DNA of 64,000 nucleotides from Bacteroidota bacterium (GCA_023432985.1 JAEZEQ010000004.1:1-64000), one strand, 5' to 3'. Positions 16,533 through 25,510 are shown, numbered from the stretch's first letter. The notes: generated by a model from the sequence alone, not told the origin. Translations and numbers: made by a program.

Positions 16533-16943
16533 TTAAGAAATAGGATTTAATGTAACACTAAACACAAGCATGGAATTTTTGTCTATACCGAAGCTAAATT
16601 TATCCAATGCTTGAAAAATATCGGCAGCTCTAAAATAAGAAGTTTGCAATGCATTTTCACCTTTCACACTCCATTGTATGGTATAAGTATTTTCGAACTT
16701 ACTTTCTTCGCGCACATAGGCAAGCATGGCAACGAGTGCTTCAATTTTGGTTTTTCCGCTGACAGAATAAAACAAAAAGCGTTGTTTATGCTTGGCACTA
16801 ATGGTAAATAAATGAAGTATAACCTGATCTTCATTCTGAATAAAATCAAAATCCAAAGTCGTCAAATCGGCATTAAAATAGCCTTCAATTTCCCGGCGTA
16901 GATTTTCGGCATCTTTTGCCCAATCTGTATGTATTTCACTCAT
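16533..16943 (-). CDS. Protein of unknown function in the envelope operon
   Basis: A 136-residue soluble protein with no signal peptide or membrane segment. It is mixed alpha/beta: an N-terminal helix (about 8-24), strands around LDFDFIQNEDQVILHLF and RFLFYSVS, a helix near IEALVAMLAYVREE and strands at the C-terminus. I recognise no family. The ATG overlaps the upstream dehydratase stop (ATGA), and the thioesterase follows after 3 bases, so it is a genuine, translationally coupled member of the operon. Confidence 0.82.
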   Translation of the reverse strand: MSEIHTDWAKDAENLRREIEGYFNADLTTLDFDFIQNEDQVILHLFTISAKHKQRFLFYSVSGKTKIEALVAMLAYVREESKFENTYTIQWSVKGENALQTSYFRAADIFQALDKFSFGIDKNSMLVFSVTLNPIS

Positions 16944-18820
16944 AATTTTACTTTTAAGTCCAGATTCTCGAATTCCGAATTTGCGCTTTTATACTCAGGT
17001 AATATTTCCTTCATTTTTGCAACAATGGCTGCAGCATTTTCGCTACGTGCCAATTCGACCAATTCTTTAATGTCTTTATCTATTTTATTCTTTGTTGTAG
17101 AAATCACTTTTCCAATAAGGATTTTGGGGTGATGTGTGGGCAAATTATCCTCACCCGAAATGAGTAATTCTTCATATAATTTCTCACCCGGTCTCAATCC
17201 GGTATATTCTATCTTAATATCCTTATCCGGTTCCAATCCCGATAGCCGTATCATCTTGCGCGCCATATCAGCAATACGCACCGATTCGCCCATATCGAAT
17301 ATAAAAATTTCGCCGCCTTTACTCATGGCTTCTGCTTCCAAAACCAGATTACAGGCCTCGGGTATGGTCATAAAATAACGGGTAACATCGGGATGTGTAA
17401 CCGTAACGGGACCACCTTCTTCGATTTGTTTTCTGAATCGGGGAATCACCGAACCGTTTGAACCCAGTACATTCCCAAAGCGAGTGGTTACAAATAAGGT
17501 TTCTGATACATCATTAAAAGATTGCACATAGAGTTCGGCTATACGCTTACTGGCTCCCATGACATTGGTGGGATTCACCGCCTTATCAGAGGAAATCAAC
17601 ACCATTTTTTCCGACTTATAGGCATCCGCTAAATCAGCAATAATCTTCGTACCTCCTATGTTTACCTTAACGGCTTCGGCGGGATTTTTTTCCATCAATG
17701 GCACATGTTTATATGCAGCCGCATGAAAAATAAAATCGGGCCTATATTTTTCGAATAAAGCACGCATATTATCCTTATCGGTAATATCGGCAATTTTTTG
17801 AACGATCTCTACTTTATGGGTATAGGGTTGAAGCAGTAAATCGAGCTCATACATGGGTGTTTCAGCCTGGTCTACACAAAGCAGGCATTTGGGATTAAAC
17901 TCGGCCAACTGACGTGACAATTCGCTGCCTATAGATCCGGCAGCACCGGTAACCAGTACCGTTTTACCGACAAATTCTCTTTGCAGAACAGGATTATCAA
18001 TCTGAATGGCATCACGGGCGAGAAGATCTTCGATTTTCACTTCCTTCAGTCGTATAGTAGAAGCGTTCGATTCGATCCAGCTCTTCATAGGAGGAATATC
18101 ATATACCTTAACACCGGCTTTCAGACATTCGTCTACCAATCTTTTTCTTGTATCCGATTTGATATTTTTCTTGGCAATAATGAGACTGGCATCGGGGTAT
18201 TTGGCAAATAATTTCAGAATGGTATTGGTGTGCCAGACTTTTACATCTTCGAGTTTTACATTTTCGAGTCGTGGATTTTCATCCAGAAATGCAATCACAT
18301 CATACTGTTCGCGCATATTGCCGTCTAAGGCTCTTTTGGCAATCAGTCCCTCCTCTCCGGCTCCATAAATAATAATTTCCTTTTTGGTTTTCTCTTTATA
18401 GGCAATACGGCGATAAATAATTTTAAAAGCAATGCGCGAACCTATGATAAAAAAAGTACTGACCAGAAAATCTATAAAAATAACCGAATAGGGGCTGAGA
18501 TAAATGCCGTTTACATGAAGCCAAATGGGATTAATGGCCGTAATGAAAAGCGATCCGGATAGAATGGAAAAAAGGAGGCGTGTAACGTCACCGGTTGCTG
18601 TATAGCGGACTATACCTTTGAAGCTTCCAAAAAACACAAAGGTTATAAGGCGAATACCTAAATAAATGGGGATAACCAGTTTAAATTGGGTTAATTCGCG
18701 TCCGGGTACGGCAAAATTGAATCGCAGATTATAGGCTACAAACAAGGCCACGAGGCACATAACCAAATCCACCATCAATACGAGCCAGGGCGGCGCAATT
18801 TTTCCTCGGAGACGTTTCAA
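16940..18820 (-). CDS. Membrane-bound nucleotide-sugar 4,6-dehydratase (CapD/FlaA1/PglF-like)
   Basis: A 626-residue polysaccharide biosynthesis protein. Four N-terminal membrane helices (about 10-120) precede a first Rossmann segment (IIYGAGEEGLIAKRAL) and then the extended SDR dehydratase domain: GAAGSIGSELSRQL (~292-305), then SSDKAVNPTNVMGASKR with the Met-x3-Lys catalytic pattern of this subfamily. It would make UDP-4-keto-6-deoxy sugars for capsule, LPS or glycans. The start at 18820 is TTG; a perfect -7 box lies 18 nt upstream and no ATG fits better. It heads the operon. Confidence 0.9.
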   Translation of the reverse strand: MKRLRGKIAPPWLVLMVDLVMCLVALFVAYNLRFNFAVPGRELTQFKLVIPIYLGIRLITFVFFGSFKGIVRYTATGDVTRLLFSILSGSLFITAINPIWLHVNGIYLSPYSVIFIDFLVSTFFIIGSRIAFKIIYRRIAYKEKTKKEIIIYGAGEEGLIAKRALDGNMREQYDVIAFLDENPRLENVKLEDVKVWHTNTILKLFAKYPDASLIIAKKNIKSDTRKRLVDECLKAGVKVYDIPPMKSWIESNASTIRLKEVKIEDLLARDAIQIDNPVLQREFVGKTVLVTGAAGSIGSELSRQLAEFNPKCLLCVDQAETPMYELDLLLQPYTHKVEIVQKIADITDKDNMRALFEKYRPDFIFHAAAYKHVPLMEKNPAEAVKVNIGGTKIIADLADAYKSEKMVLISSDKAVNPTNVMGASKRIAELYVQSFNDVSETLFVTTRFGNVLGSNGSVIPRFRKQIEEGGPVTVTHPDVTRYFMTIPEACNLVLEAEAMSKGGEIFIFDMGESVRIADMARKMIRLSGLEPDKDIKIEYTGLRPGEKLYEELLISGEDNLPTHHPKILIGKVISTTKNKIDKDIKELVELARSENAAAIVAKMKEILPEYKSANSEFENLDLKVKL

Positions 18821-18837
18821 TATTGATTAGCTTTATA

Positions 18838-18845
18838 CAAAAATA
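18838..18845 (-). promoter_or_regulatory. -7 promoter box of the dehydratase-exporter operon
   Basis: TATTTTTG on the minus strand is a perfect TAnnTTTG match, 17 nt before the TTG start at 18820. Confidence 0.55.
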
Positions 18846-18866
18846 CGCTAAAAAAGGGAGAAAGCA

Positions 18867-19361
18867 TTATTCCTCTACATTATCCTGAAACTGAATCATT
18901 TTCAAGGCAGTAATTGCGGCTTCATCTCCTTTATTTCCATGTTTTCCACCAGCTCTGTCCAGGGCCTGTTCTTGCGTTAAGGTAGTGAGTACGCCAAAAA
19001 CAACCGGAAGTTTATAATCGAGTCCGACCCGCATTATACCATGCGCTGCGGCATCACAAATAAAATCAAAATGCGGGGTTTCACCTTGTATAACACAACC
19101 TATGCAAATCACCGCATCTATATCGTCATTTTCAGCAAATCCTTGTGCTGCCAAAGGCAATTCATAGGTACCGGGCACATATTCTACCCAGATATTATCG
19201 GGCGAAACACCATGTTTGGTCAATGTATCCAGAGCACCTTTCAACAGGGCATCCGTAACTTCTCTATTCCATTCAGAAACTACAATTCCAATTTGTACAT
19301 GCGGTGCAAAAGCAAAATGCCCCGATTCAAAATCCGATAAATTTTTTAATGTTGATGACAT
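18867..19361 (-). CDS. ribH: 6,7-dimethyl-8-ribityllumazine synthase
   Basis: Condenses 5-amino-6-ribitylaminouracil with dihydroxybutanone phosphate, the penultimate step of riboflavin synthesis. The 164-aa protein shows VPGTYELPLAA, the phosphate loop CIGCVIQGETPHFDF and the catalytic-His segment AAAHGIM, then GKHGNKGDEAA. Its length is normal for the icosahedral enzyme. A terminator separates it from the TPR gene upstream. No FMN riboswitch or other rib gene is apparent here. Confidence 0.95.
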   Translation of the reverse strand: MSSTLKNLSDFESGHFAFAPHVQIGIVVSEWNREVTDALLKGALDTLTKHGVSPDNIWVEYVPGTYELPLAAQGFAENDDIDAVICIGCVIQGETPHFDFICDAAAHGIMRVGLDYKLPVVFGVLTTLTQEQALDRAGGKHGNKGDEAAITALKMIQFQDNVEE

Positions 19362-19377
19362 ACTATAATTGGTATAT

Positions 19378-19407
19378 AAAAAAACCGGTCTTTATCCGAC
19401 CGGCTTT
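19378..19407 (-). terminator. Terminator of the membrane-anchored TPR gene
   Basis: Minus-strand stem around CCGGTC / GACCGG with a 7-nt loop and a T-run (plus-strand A-run 19378-19384), 10 nt after the stop at 19417. Confidence 0.75.
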
Positions 19408-19416
19408 CCGTAAATA

Positions 19417-20103
19417 TTATCCTTTACCGGCTTTCGCCCTTTCAGCAAACTTGGTGCAATTTTCAACTTCACCCGAATTGGGGAATTCATAAATCACACG
19501 CTCATACAATTCAATGGCTTTATCCGGATTATTCAATTCCACTTCATAAATCTGTCCGGCCTTACGCAAATAAATAGGCGTACTCAATTCGTTGGCGTGT
19601 TTTTTCGTGGCTTTTTCGTAATAATTTACGGCCTCTTCAAAATTCCCTAACTCTGTATAACAATCGCCAATAAAACCATTGCTGATTCCATAAAGAACCA
19701 CATCCTTGGTTTTAAATCCTTTCATCATATCCAAAGCCGTTTCAAAATCTTCCAAATTATAATAACAAATACCGGCATAATAATGTGCCAAATTGCCTGA
19801 AGGCGTATTTTTATACTCGTCTATAATACCTAAGAAACCGGAAAATTCTGCATTTCCATTCAAAGCCAAATTAAAACTGTCGAGTGCAAAATAATTTTCT
19901 GCCATAAACATAGCAGCTGCAGCTTCTTTGGCTTTAGGTTTAGCCACATATTCCTGATAGCCAAACCATAAAAGTGGAATTAAAATAACAGCACCTAAAA
20001 CACCGTAAACCAAATTGCGATTTTTCTTTGTCCACATTTCAAGATTAAGCTCCATTTTAGAAGGCTTTACCTCTTCATATTCCGCATTTTTATTTTTTGC
20101 CAT
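19417..20103 (-). CDS. Membrane-anchored tetratricopeptide repeat protein
   Basis: A ~228-residue protein with a Lys-rich cytoplasmic N-terminus, one membrane helix (about 32-50, LVYGVLGAVILIPLLWFGY) and a periplasmic domain of TPR units (about 75-225; for example AVNYYEKATKKHANELSTP). The layout resembles YfgM/BamD-like periplasmic helpers, but no specific family motif is seen. I use the ATG at 20103 (MAKNKN), which lies just after a -7 box; the longer frame from 20130 would overlap the box. Divergent to recF. Confidence 0.88.
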   Translation of the reverse strand: MAKNKNAEYEEVKPSKMELNLEMWTKKNRNLVYGVLGAVILIPLLWFGYQEYVAKPKAKEAAAAMFMAENYFALDSFNLALNGNAEFSGFLGIIDEYKNTPSGNLAHYYAGICYYNLEDFETALDMMKGFKTKDVVLYGISNGFIGDCYTELGNFEEAVNYYEKATKKHANELSTPIYLRKAGQIYEVELNNPDKAIELYERVIYEFPNSGEVENCTKFAERAKAGKG

Positions 20104-20127
20104 AGTATTCGTACAAAATTTAGGGAG

Positions 20128-20135
20128 CAAAAATA
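20128..20135 (-). promoter_or_regulatory. -7 promoter box of the membrane-anchored TPR gene
   Basis: TATTTTTG on the minus strand, a perfect TAnnTTTG match 24 nt before the ATG at 20103. It lies inside the longer reading frame and so argues against that start. Confidence 0.55.
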
Positions 20136-20263
20136 TACATTTTTTTCAGTAAGCCTATACCTTAAGCGAATATTTAGGCTAAAAAAAGAATAGCGGGCCA
20201 ATTATATTTTTTATTCCCTTTTTTTTCTATTCCCTTGCTTTTTTTCAGACCTTTGTACAACGC

Positions 20264-21373
20264 ATGAAAATCACGCAACTTAAAACCGGTAATTTTAAAA
20301 ACTATGTTTTATCCGAAACCCGATTTGGACCTAAGTTCAATTTGGTTTATGGCCTGAATGGAAGCGGAAAAACGAATTTATTGGATGCTATCCATTATTT
20401 GGGGTGGACCAAAAGTTTTGTGAATCCGATCGATAGTCAGAATATTCGAAAAGGGGAAGACTTTTTTTTTATTGAAGGAAAAATTGAGAAAAAGGAGAAT
20501 CAGCACAGTCTCTTTTGTGGATATAAACGAGAAAATGGGAAGCAATTCCGAATGGATAAAAAGGAATATGAACGCCTGGCCGACCATATAGGCTTTTTTA
20601 CGGTGACAACCATCTCGCCCCTGGATTATGTTTTGATACAAGGTGGAAGCGAAGAAAGACGTAAATTTATAGATGCCATTATTTCTGTTTTTAACCGCAC
20701 TTATCTCGACGATTTAATGCAATACAACCGTTTGCTGCTGCAAAAAAATGCATTAATTAAACAGATTCAAAAATCCGGTTTCGTACAAAGCGATATGTTG
20801 AAAATATACGAAGAACAAATGGCTGCGCCGGCTGAACGTATCATGAATGAAAGAAGGGAATTTATTTCGGAATTCAATGCTACTTTTCGCGACTTGGCTC
20901 GGTGGATGGCCGGAAAAGATGAAGAAGCAAATCTGGAATATCTCGCCGGAGCTAATCCCCGAAACCTGTTCCGTGAATGGGAAATATGCAGAGAGAAAGA
21001 TTTGAAATCAGGCCATACTTCCATAGGTCCGCATAAGGACGATATAGCCTTCCGTATGCACGATTTACCTATTAAAAAATCGGCCTCGCAAGGGCAGCAA
21101 AAAACCTTTCTAACCGCTCTGAAATTAGCCCAATATCATTATTTAAGCAAGAAAACCGGAGATTTACCCGTACTTTTACTTGATGATATTTTCGACAAAC
21201 TCGATGATAGCCGAGTGAAGCGTATGTTGGAGTTATTAAGCGGTGAAGAATACGGACAGGTTATTATCAGCGATACGGGATCCGAACGTATTTTACAGAT
21301 TTTTGAACAAATTCAACAAGAGGTCCAACTAATTCCGGTCGAACAACAAATGATTATGACCTATGAGGAATAA
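20264..21373 (+). CDS. recF: DNA replication/repair protein RecF
   Basis: SMC-like ATPase that helps load RecA at single-strand gaps. The 369-aa protein has Walker A GLNGSGKTN (~30-38) with the following LLDAIHYLGWTKSF, a central coiled region, the signature KSASQGQQKTFLTALKLA and Walker B LLLDDIFDKLDD. A near-consensus -7 box (GACCTTTG, 20248-20255) ends 8 nt before the ATG, so the leader is very short. It overlaps the next gene by 11 bases. Pairing with a DUF721/DciA-like gene resembles the conserved recF neighbourhoods of other bacteria. Confidence 0.96.
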   Translation: MKITQLKTGNFKNYVLSETRFGPKFNLVYGLNGSGKTNLLDAIHYLGWTKSFVNPIDSQNIRKGEDFFFIEGKIEKKENQHSLFCGYKRENGKQFRMDKKEYERLADHIGFFTVTTISPLDYVLIQGGSEERRKFIDAIISVFNRTYLDDLMQYNRLLLQKNALIKQIQKSGFVQSDMLKIYEEQMAAPAERIMNERREFISEFNATFRDLARWMAGKDEEANLEYLAGANPRNLFREWEICREKDLKSGHTSIGPHKDDIAFRMHDLPIKKSASQGQQKTFLTALKLAQYHYLSKKTGDLPVLLLDDIFDKLDDSRVKRMLELLSGEEYGQVIISDTGSERILQIFEQIQQEVQLIPVEQQMIMTYEE

Positions 21374-21650
21374 CCAAACTACCATAAAAGAAGCATTAAA
21401 ACTCTTTCTGAAAAAATATCATTTAGAAGATAAAATGAATGAAGGGAAGGTTTACCAATGCTGGAATAATTCCATGGGACCTTTTGTGGTGAATCGAACA
21501 GAAAAATTAAAATTTCATCAGGGCGTATTGCGCGTGCATATGAATAGTGCCCCCCTACGAAATGAGCTGAATATGGCCAAAAGTTTGATTATAGAAAAAC
21601 TAAATAGCGAACTGGAAGAACCTTTAATCAAGGATCTTCAATTGTTCTAA
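21363..21650 (+). CDS. DUF721 / DciA-like protein
   Basis: A 95-residue basic protein of the DUF721 family: an N-terminal helical segment (IKEALKLFLKKYHLEDK) followed by the KH-like core (YQCWNNSMGPFVVNRTEKLKF, LRVHMNSAPLRNELNMAKSLIIEKLN). Family members such as DciA load the replicative helicase. The 11-base overlap with recF suggests the two are made together, in keeping with a replication role. Confidence 0.88.
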   Translation: MRNNQTTIKEALKLFLKKYHLEDKMNEGKVYQCWNNSMGPFVVNRTEKLKFHQGVLRVHMNSAPLRNELNMAKSLIIEKLNSELEEPLIKDLQLF

Positions 21651-21694
21651 TTAACCCATATACCAAAATCATTAGAAAGCACGTTTTTGATGGT

Positions 21695-22267
21695 ATGAAA
21701 TTATGGAGCTTTCTATATATGGTATATATGTGGACTTTAACAGTTCATGGTCAAACCCAACTGAATCAATCCGAGGCATTGGACGCCCTGCACTATCTCA
21801 ACCGCATTCGTAATAATCCAAAGGCTTATATCGATAGTACGCGCTGTGCCGATTTAGGCAATGTTGATGCCATGCCTGCTCTAAAGATTAATCCTATATT
21901 ACAAAAAGTGGCTGAAGAAAAAGCAATAGACATGGCCCAAAGAAATTATTTTGACCATATAGATAAATCGGGAGAAGGGATTAATATCAAATTGCATAGA
22001 TCCGGTTATTCCCTGGAAGCACAAGAGTATGCCCGAAAAAGCAATAATTATTACGAGAGTTTATCGGCAGGTGCCGAAAGTGGAAAAGAGCATATAAACG
22101 AACTGATATTAGATCGAAATGTGCGTCCCCCCAGTCATCGACATCATTTATTGGGAATGAATGCATTTTGGGGCGCTTGCGACGAAATTGGCATTGCTAT
22201 TGCCGAAAATCCGGACAGTCATTACGCCACATACATGGTCATAATCATTGCACGATCGAAGAAGTAA
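21695..22267 (+). CDS. Secreted CAP-domain (SCP/PR-1-like) protein
   Basis: A 190-residue exported protein with a signal peptide ending near VHGQ and a single bacterial CAP domain. The helix LDALHYLNRIRNNPKAYIDS, the metal-site His of YFDHIDKSGEGIN, a Glu/His segment AESGKEHINE and SHRHHLLGMNAFWGACDEIGIAIAENP follow in family order. Bacterial CAP proteins are secreted or envelope-associated, but their activity is mostly unsettled. It follows the DUF721 gene by 44 bases, and its stop lies within the A-run of a terminator that serves the opposite strand. Confidence 0.9.
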   Translation: MKLWSFLYMVYMWTLTVHGQTQLNQSEALDALHYLNRIRNNPKAYIDSTRCADLGNVDAMPALKINPILQKVAEEKAIDMAQRNYFDHIDKSGEGINIKLHRSGYSLEAQEYARKSNNYYESLSAGAESGKEHINELILDRNVRPPSHRHHLLGMNAFWGACDEIGIAIAENPDSHYATYMVIIIARSKK

Positions 22268-22299
22268 AAAAAAAATGCCTCATATGAAATGAGGCATTT
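22266..22299 (-). terminator. Terminator of the thrS-infC-rpmI-rplT operon
   Basis: Stem AAATGCCTCAT / ATGAGGCATTT with a 5-nt loop and ten T on the minus strand, 21 nt after the rplT stop. On the plus strand the T-run is short, so it is mainly a minus-strand terminator. Confidence 0.85.
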
Positions 22300-22320
22300 A
22301 AAATATAACGTTGATTATTC

Positions 22321-22665
22321 TTATTTTAGAGAATCGACAATGGCTTTAAAAGCAGCCGGTTCATTCATGGCAAGGTCGGCCAATACTTTACGATTGAGGC
22401 CCAATCCTTTTTTATTGGCTAAAGCCATAAACTGACTATAGCTCATACCCTCGGCTCTGGCCGCAGCGTTAATACGCTGGATCCACAAAGAGCGGAAACT
22501 ACGTTTTTTATTGCGACGATCGCGGTAGGCATACAATAATCCCTTTTCTACTGAATTCTTAGCAACAGTCCAAACGTTTTTACGACGTCCGAAGGACCCT
22601 TTTGCTAGTTTCAAAAATTTTTTTCGACGAGCCCTAGAGGCTACATGGTTAACTGAACGAGGCAT
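22321..22665 (-). CDS. rplT: 50S ribosomal protein L20
   Basis: A 114-residue, very basic ribosomal protein that binds 23S rRNA early in assembly. The N-terminal extension PRSVNHVASRARRKKFLKLA and the globular part with SRWIQRINAAAR-like sequence (LWIQRINAAARAEGMSYSQF) are typical. Last gene of the conserved operon. In other bacteria L20 represses its own operon by binding the leader; no such mimic structure is obvious here. Confidence 0.97.
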   Translation of the reverse strand: MPRSVNHVASRARRKKFLKLAKGSFGRRKNVWTVAKNSVEKGLLYAYRDRRNKKRSFRSLWIQRINAAARAEGMSYSQFMALANKKGLGLNRKVLADLAMNEPAAFKAIVDSLK

Positions 22666-22708
22666 ATTAAAATACTCTTTTTATCCGTTTTTATTACATT
22701 AATTAAAA

Positions 22709-22909
22709 TTACAATCTACCCGGCAACATGTGCTTCACGTTGTTCATGTCTGAATCAGACACCAAAGTAAATTTAGCAAGATTACGCTTGCGTTTCGTTT
22801 CTTTTTTGGTCAAAATGTGATTGTGAAAAGCTTGTTTTCTTTTCACTTTTCCTGAGCCCGTTATTTTAAAACGCTTCTTCGCTGAGGAATTAGACTTCAT
22901 TTTTGGCAT
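22709..22909 (-). CDS. rpmI: 50S ribosomal protein L35
   Basis: A 66-residue basic protein with the family start MPKMKSNSSAKKRFKITGSG and the internal HILTKKETKRKRNL segment. It lies 26 nt after infC and 43 nt before rplT, in the standard order. Confidence 0.97.
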   Translation of the reverse strand: MPKMKSNSSAKKRFKITGSGKVKRKQAFHNHILTKKETKRKRNLAKFTLVSDSDMNNVKHMLPGRL

Positions 22910-22935
22910 AACTGATCTATATTTTACGTTATATT

Positions 22936-23499
22936 TTACTTTTTCTTCTTGGGAGACAGCATCATATGCATACGTTTCCCTTCTAATTTCGGCAAGGCTT
23001 CCACTTTACCATCTTCTTCCAAGGCCTGAGCAAAACGCAACAACAACTCTTCTCCTTGCTCTTTATATACTATAGAGCGACCTCTAAAAAAAACATAGGC
23101 TTTTACTTTAGAGCCTTCTTGTAAGAATTTGCGTGCGTGATTCAATTTAAAATTAAAATCATGCTCATCTGTCTGTGGTCCAAAACGAATCTCTTTCAAT
23201 ACCACTTTGGTGGCATTTGCCTTCAATTCCTTTTGTCTCTTCTTTTGTTCGTAAAGGAATTTCTTATAATCCGTCAATTTGCAAACCGGTGGGTCGCCAT
23301 TGGGACTAATTTCCACCAAATCCAAATCCATCTGTTCAGCCAAAGCAAGCGCTTCTTTTAAAGAATATACGCCGGATTCAATATTATCACCTACTACCCT
23401 AACCTTAGAGGCCGTGATAAATTGATTGATCTTATGCTCAGGTTCCACTTTTCTGGGTGGAAAATTTCTTCTTCCCTGGGGTTTAGACTGTAGTGCTAT
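22936..23499 (-). CDS. infC: Translation initiation factor IF-3, probable AUA start
   Basis: Binds the 30S subunit and rejects wrong start codons and initiator tRNAs. The IF3-N domain (HKINQFITASKVRVVGDN) and IF3-C domain (KEIRFGPQTDEHDFNFKL) are intact. A GTG at 23448 gives 170 aa and clips the basic N-terminus. Reading the same frame upstream gives IALQSKPQGRRNFPPRK before VEPEHKIN, with no stop, back to an ATA at 23499. That ATA is preceded by AAAGGAG at 7-nt spacing, and the upstream thrS stop lies 17 nt away. infC of other bacteria also uses AUU, AUC or AUA starts as an autoregulatory device. The start is inference; the family is certain. Confidence 0.95.
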   Translation of the reverse strand: MALQSKPQGRRNFPPRKVEPEHKINQFITASKVRVVGDNIESGVYSLKEALALAEQMDLDLVEISPNGDPPVCKLTDYKKFLYEQKKRQKELKANATKVVLKEIRFGPQTDEHDFNFKLNHARKFLQEGSKVKAYVFFRGRSIVYKEQGEELLLRFAQALEEDGKVEALPKLEGKRMHMMLSPKKKK

Positions 23500-23506
23500 A
23501 GGACAA

Positions 23507-23513
23507 CTCCTTT
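23507..23513 (-). promoter_or_regulatory. Shine-Dalgarno of infC fixing a non-canonical start
   Basis: AAAGGAG on the minus strand, 7 nt before the ATA at 23499 and 58 nt before the GTG at 23448. The position supports the ATA start. Confidence 0.7.
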
Positions 23514-23516
23514 CTT

Positions 23517-25478
23517 TTAAGTTAAACTTTCATTTATATGTAAAGCCAGAACTTCATTTACTTCCGACTCTATTAATTTCACAAATTCTTCCATAGACAT
23601 GCTTCCCAAATCGCCATGGCCCTGCTTACGTACCGAAACCGAATTTTCAGATTCCTCTTTTTCGCCTACAATAAGCATATATGGCACTTTCTGTAATTCC
23701 GCGTCCCTTATTTTCTTCCCAATTTTCTCTGTACGTTCGTCTAAGGAGGTGCGAAGGTCGTAATTATTTGCGACTTGTGCAACTTTTTTTGCATATTCGC
23801 TATATTTATCGCTCACAGGTAAAATTATGGCTTGCTCGGGCGTTAACCATAATGGGAATTTTCCGGCGCAATGCTCAGTCAATACCGCCACAAATCTTTC
23901 CAAGCTTCCAAATGGGGCTCTATGTATCATGACCGGACGAGCGCGACTATTATCGCTGGCTACATATTCCAGGTCAAACCTTTCGGGCAAATTATAGTCG
24001 ACCTGTATGGTGCCTAATTGCCATTTACGACCTATGGCATCTTTTACCATGAAGTCTAATTTGGGTCCATAAAATGCAGCTTCTCCGTATTCCACAACGG
24101 TTGGTAAGCCCTTTTCTGTCGCCGCTTCAATAATGGCTGCCTCAGCCTTTTCCCAATTTTCATCGCTTCCTATATACTTACTCTTATTCTCCCGATCACG
24201 CAAACTGATTTGTGCCGTATACTCGGTAAAATTCAAGGCTTTAAATACAAATAAAACCAAATCTATAACCTGCATAAACTCGTTCTTCACCTGATCTTGA
24301 CGGCAAAATATATGCGCATCATCCTGAGTAAATCCGCGTACACGAGTCAGCCCACTCAATTCTCCACTTTGCTCATAACGATACACAGTCCCAAATTCAG
24401 CAAACCGTATGGGTAAATCACGATAGGAACGCTGTTTCGTTTTGTATATCTCGCAATGGTGCGGACAGTTCATAGGCTTCAAGAAATACTCTTCCCCCTC
24501 CTCGGGAGTAAGTATAGGCTTAAAACTATCCTTTCCATATTTCTCATAATGCCCGCTGGTAATATATAAGCGCTTATTGGCAATATGGGGCGTAATGACC
24601 GGCTGATATCCCATTTTTTTCTGAGCAGCACGCATAAATCCTTCCAACCTGTCGCGCAACTCCACACCTTTAGGCAGCCATAAAGGTAAACCCGGTCCCA
24701 CATTATTCGTAAAGGTGAATAATTCAAGCTCTTTACCAATTTTTCTATGATCCCTTTTTCTGGCCTCTTCCAAAAATTCTAAATACGCATCGAGCAAACT
24801 TTTCTTCGGAAATGTAATCCCATAAATACGCGTAAGCATTTTATTTTTCTCATCTCCACGCCAGTATGCTCCGGCTATATTGGTCAATTTTATGGCTTTC
24901 ACCAATCCGGTTTCCGGTATATGACCACCTCTACATAAATCTACAAAATCACCCTGACGACAAAATGTAATTTCACCATCGTTCAAATTCTCGATTAACT
25001 CACGCTTATATTCGTTATCATGCGTAAGCGTATAAAATTCCAATGCTTCTTTCTTGCTAACGGAATACAACTCGAAACGACTGTTCTTGGCTGCCATTTC
25101 GGACATGCTTTTTTCAATCGCCGCCAGATCCTCTTCTCTGATAACGGTATCGCCAAAATCTATATCGTAATAAAAGCCATTCTCTATAGAGGGACCAATT
25201 CCAAACTTGGCATGTGGATAAAGTGCCTGTATGGCTTCAGCCAAAATATGGGCCGAAGAATGCCAAAATGCTTGCTTCCCTTTCTCATTTTCCCAAGTCA
25301 GTATACTCAATGTTGCGTCTTCACGAATTTCAAAATCCAAATCGCGCAGCTCTCCATTTACCTCACAGGCCAAGGCTTTCTGAGCCAAGCCCCGGCTGAT
25401 GCTTTCTGCTATCTGCCTGCCATTTACCCCGCTTTCATAGGTCCGCTTGGAACCGTCGGGAAGTGTAATTTGAATCAT
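23517..25478 (-). CDS. thrS: Threonyl-tRNA synthetase
   Basis: Charges tRNA-Thr and edits mischarged Ser. The 653-aa protein has the TGS domain (about 1-60), the editing domain with HSSAHILAEAI (HxxxH), then the class II catalytic core with PMNCPHHCEIYK, FAEFGTVYRYEQSGELSGLTRVRGF and MIHRAPFGSLERF, and a C-terminal anticodon-binding domain. All expected motifs are present. First gene of the operon, with a perfect -7 box 32 nt upstream. Confidence 0.97.
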   Translation of the reverse strand: MIQITLPDGSKRTYESGVNGRQIAESISRGLAQKALACEVNGELRDLDFEIREDATLSILTWENEKGKQAFWHSSAHILAEAIQALYPHAKFGIGPSIENGFYYDIDFGDTVIREEDLAAIEKSMSEMAAKNSRFELYSVSKKEALEFYTLTHDNEYKRELIENLNDGEITFCRQGDFVDLCRGGHIPETGLVKAIKLTNIAGAYWRGDEKNKMLTRIYGITFPKKSLLDAYLEFLEEARKRDHRKIGKELELFTFTNNVGPGLPLWLPKGVELRDRLEGFMRAAQKKMGYQPVITPHIANKRLYITSGHYEKYGKDSFKPILTPEEGEEYFLKPMNCPHHCEIYKTKQRSYRDLPIRFAEFGTVYRYEQSGELSGLTRVRGFTQDDAHIFCRQDQVKNEFMQVIDLVLFVFKALNFTEYTAQISLRDRENKSKYIGSDENWEKAEAAIIEAATEKGLPTVVEYGEAAFYGPKLDFMVKDAIGRKWQLGTIQVDYNLPERFDLEYVASDNSRARPVMIHRAPFGSLERFVAVLTEHCAGKFPLWLTPEQAIILPVSDKYSEYAKKVAQVANNYDLRTSLDERTEKIGKKIRDAELQKVPYMLIVGEKEESENSVSVRKQGHGDLGSMSMEEFVKLIESEVNEVLALHINESLT

Positions 25479-25510
25479 AAATTTTTCTGCTTCTGCTTTT
25501 TTGAAGTGTG

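Noticed and set aside
22936..23448. infC starting at GTG 23448
   Set aside because: It clips a conserved basic N-terminus and has no ribosome site; the ATA at 23499 fits better.
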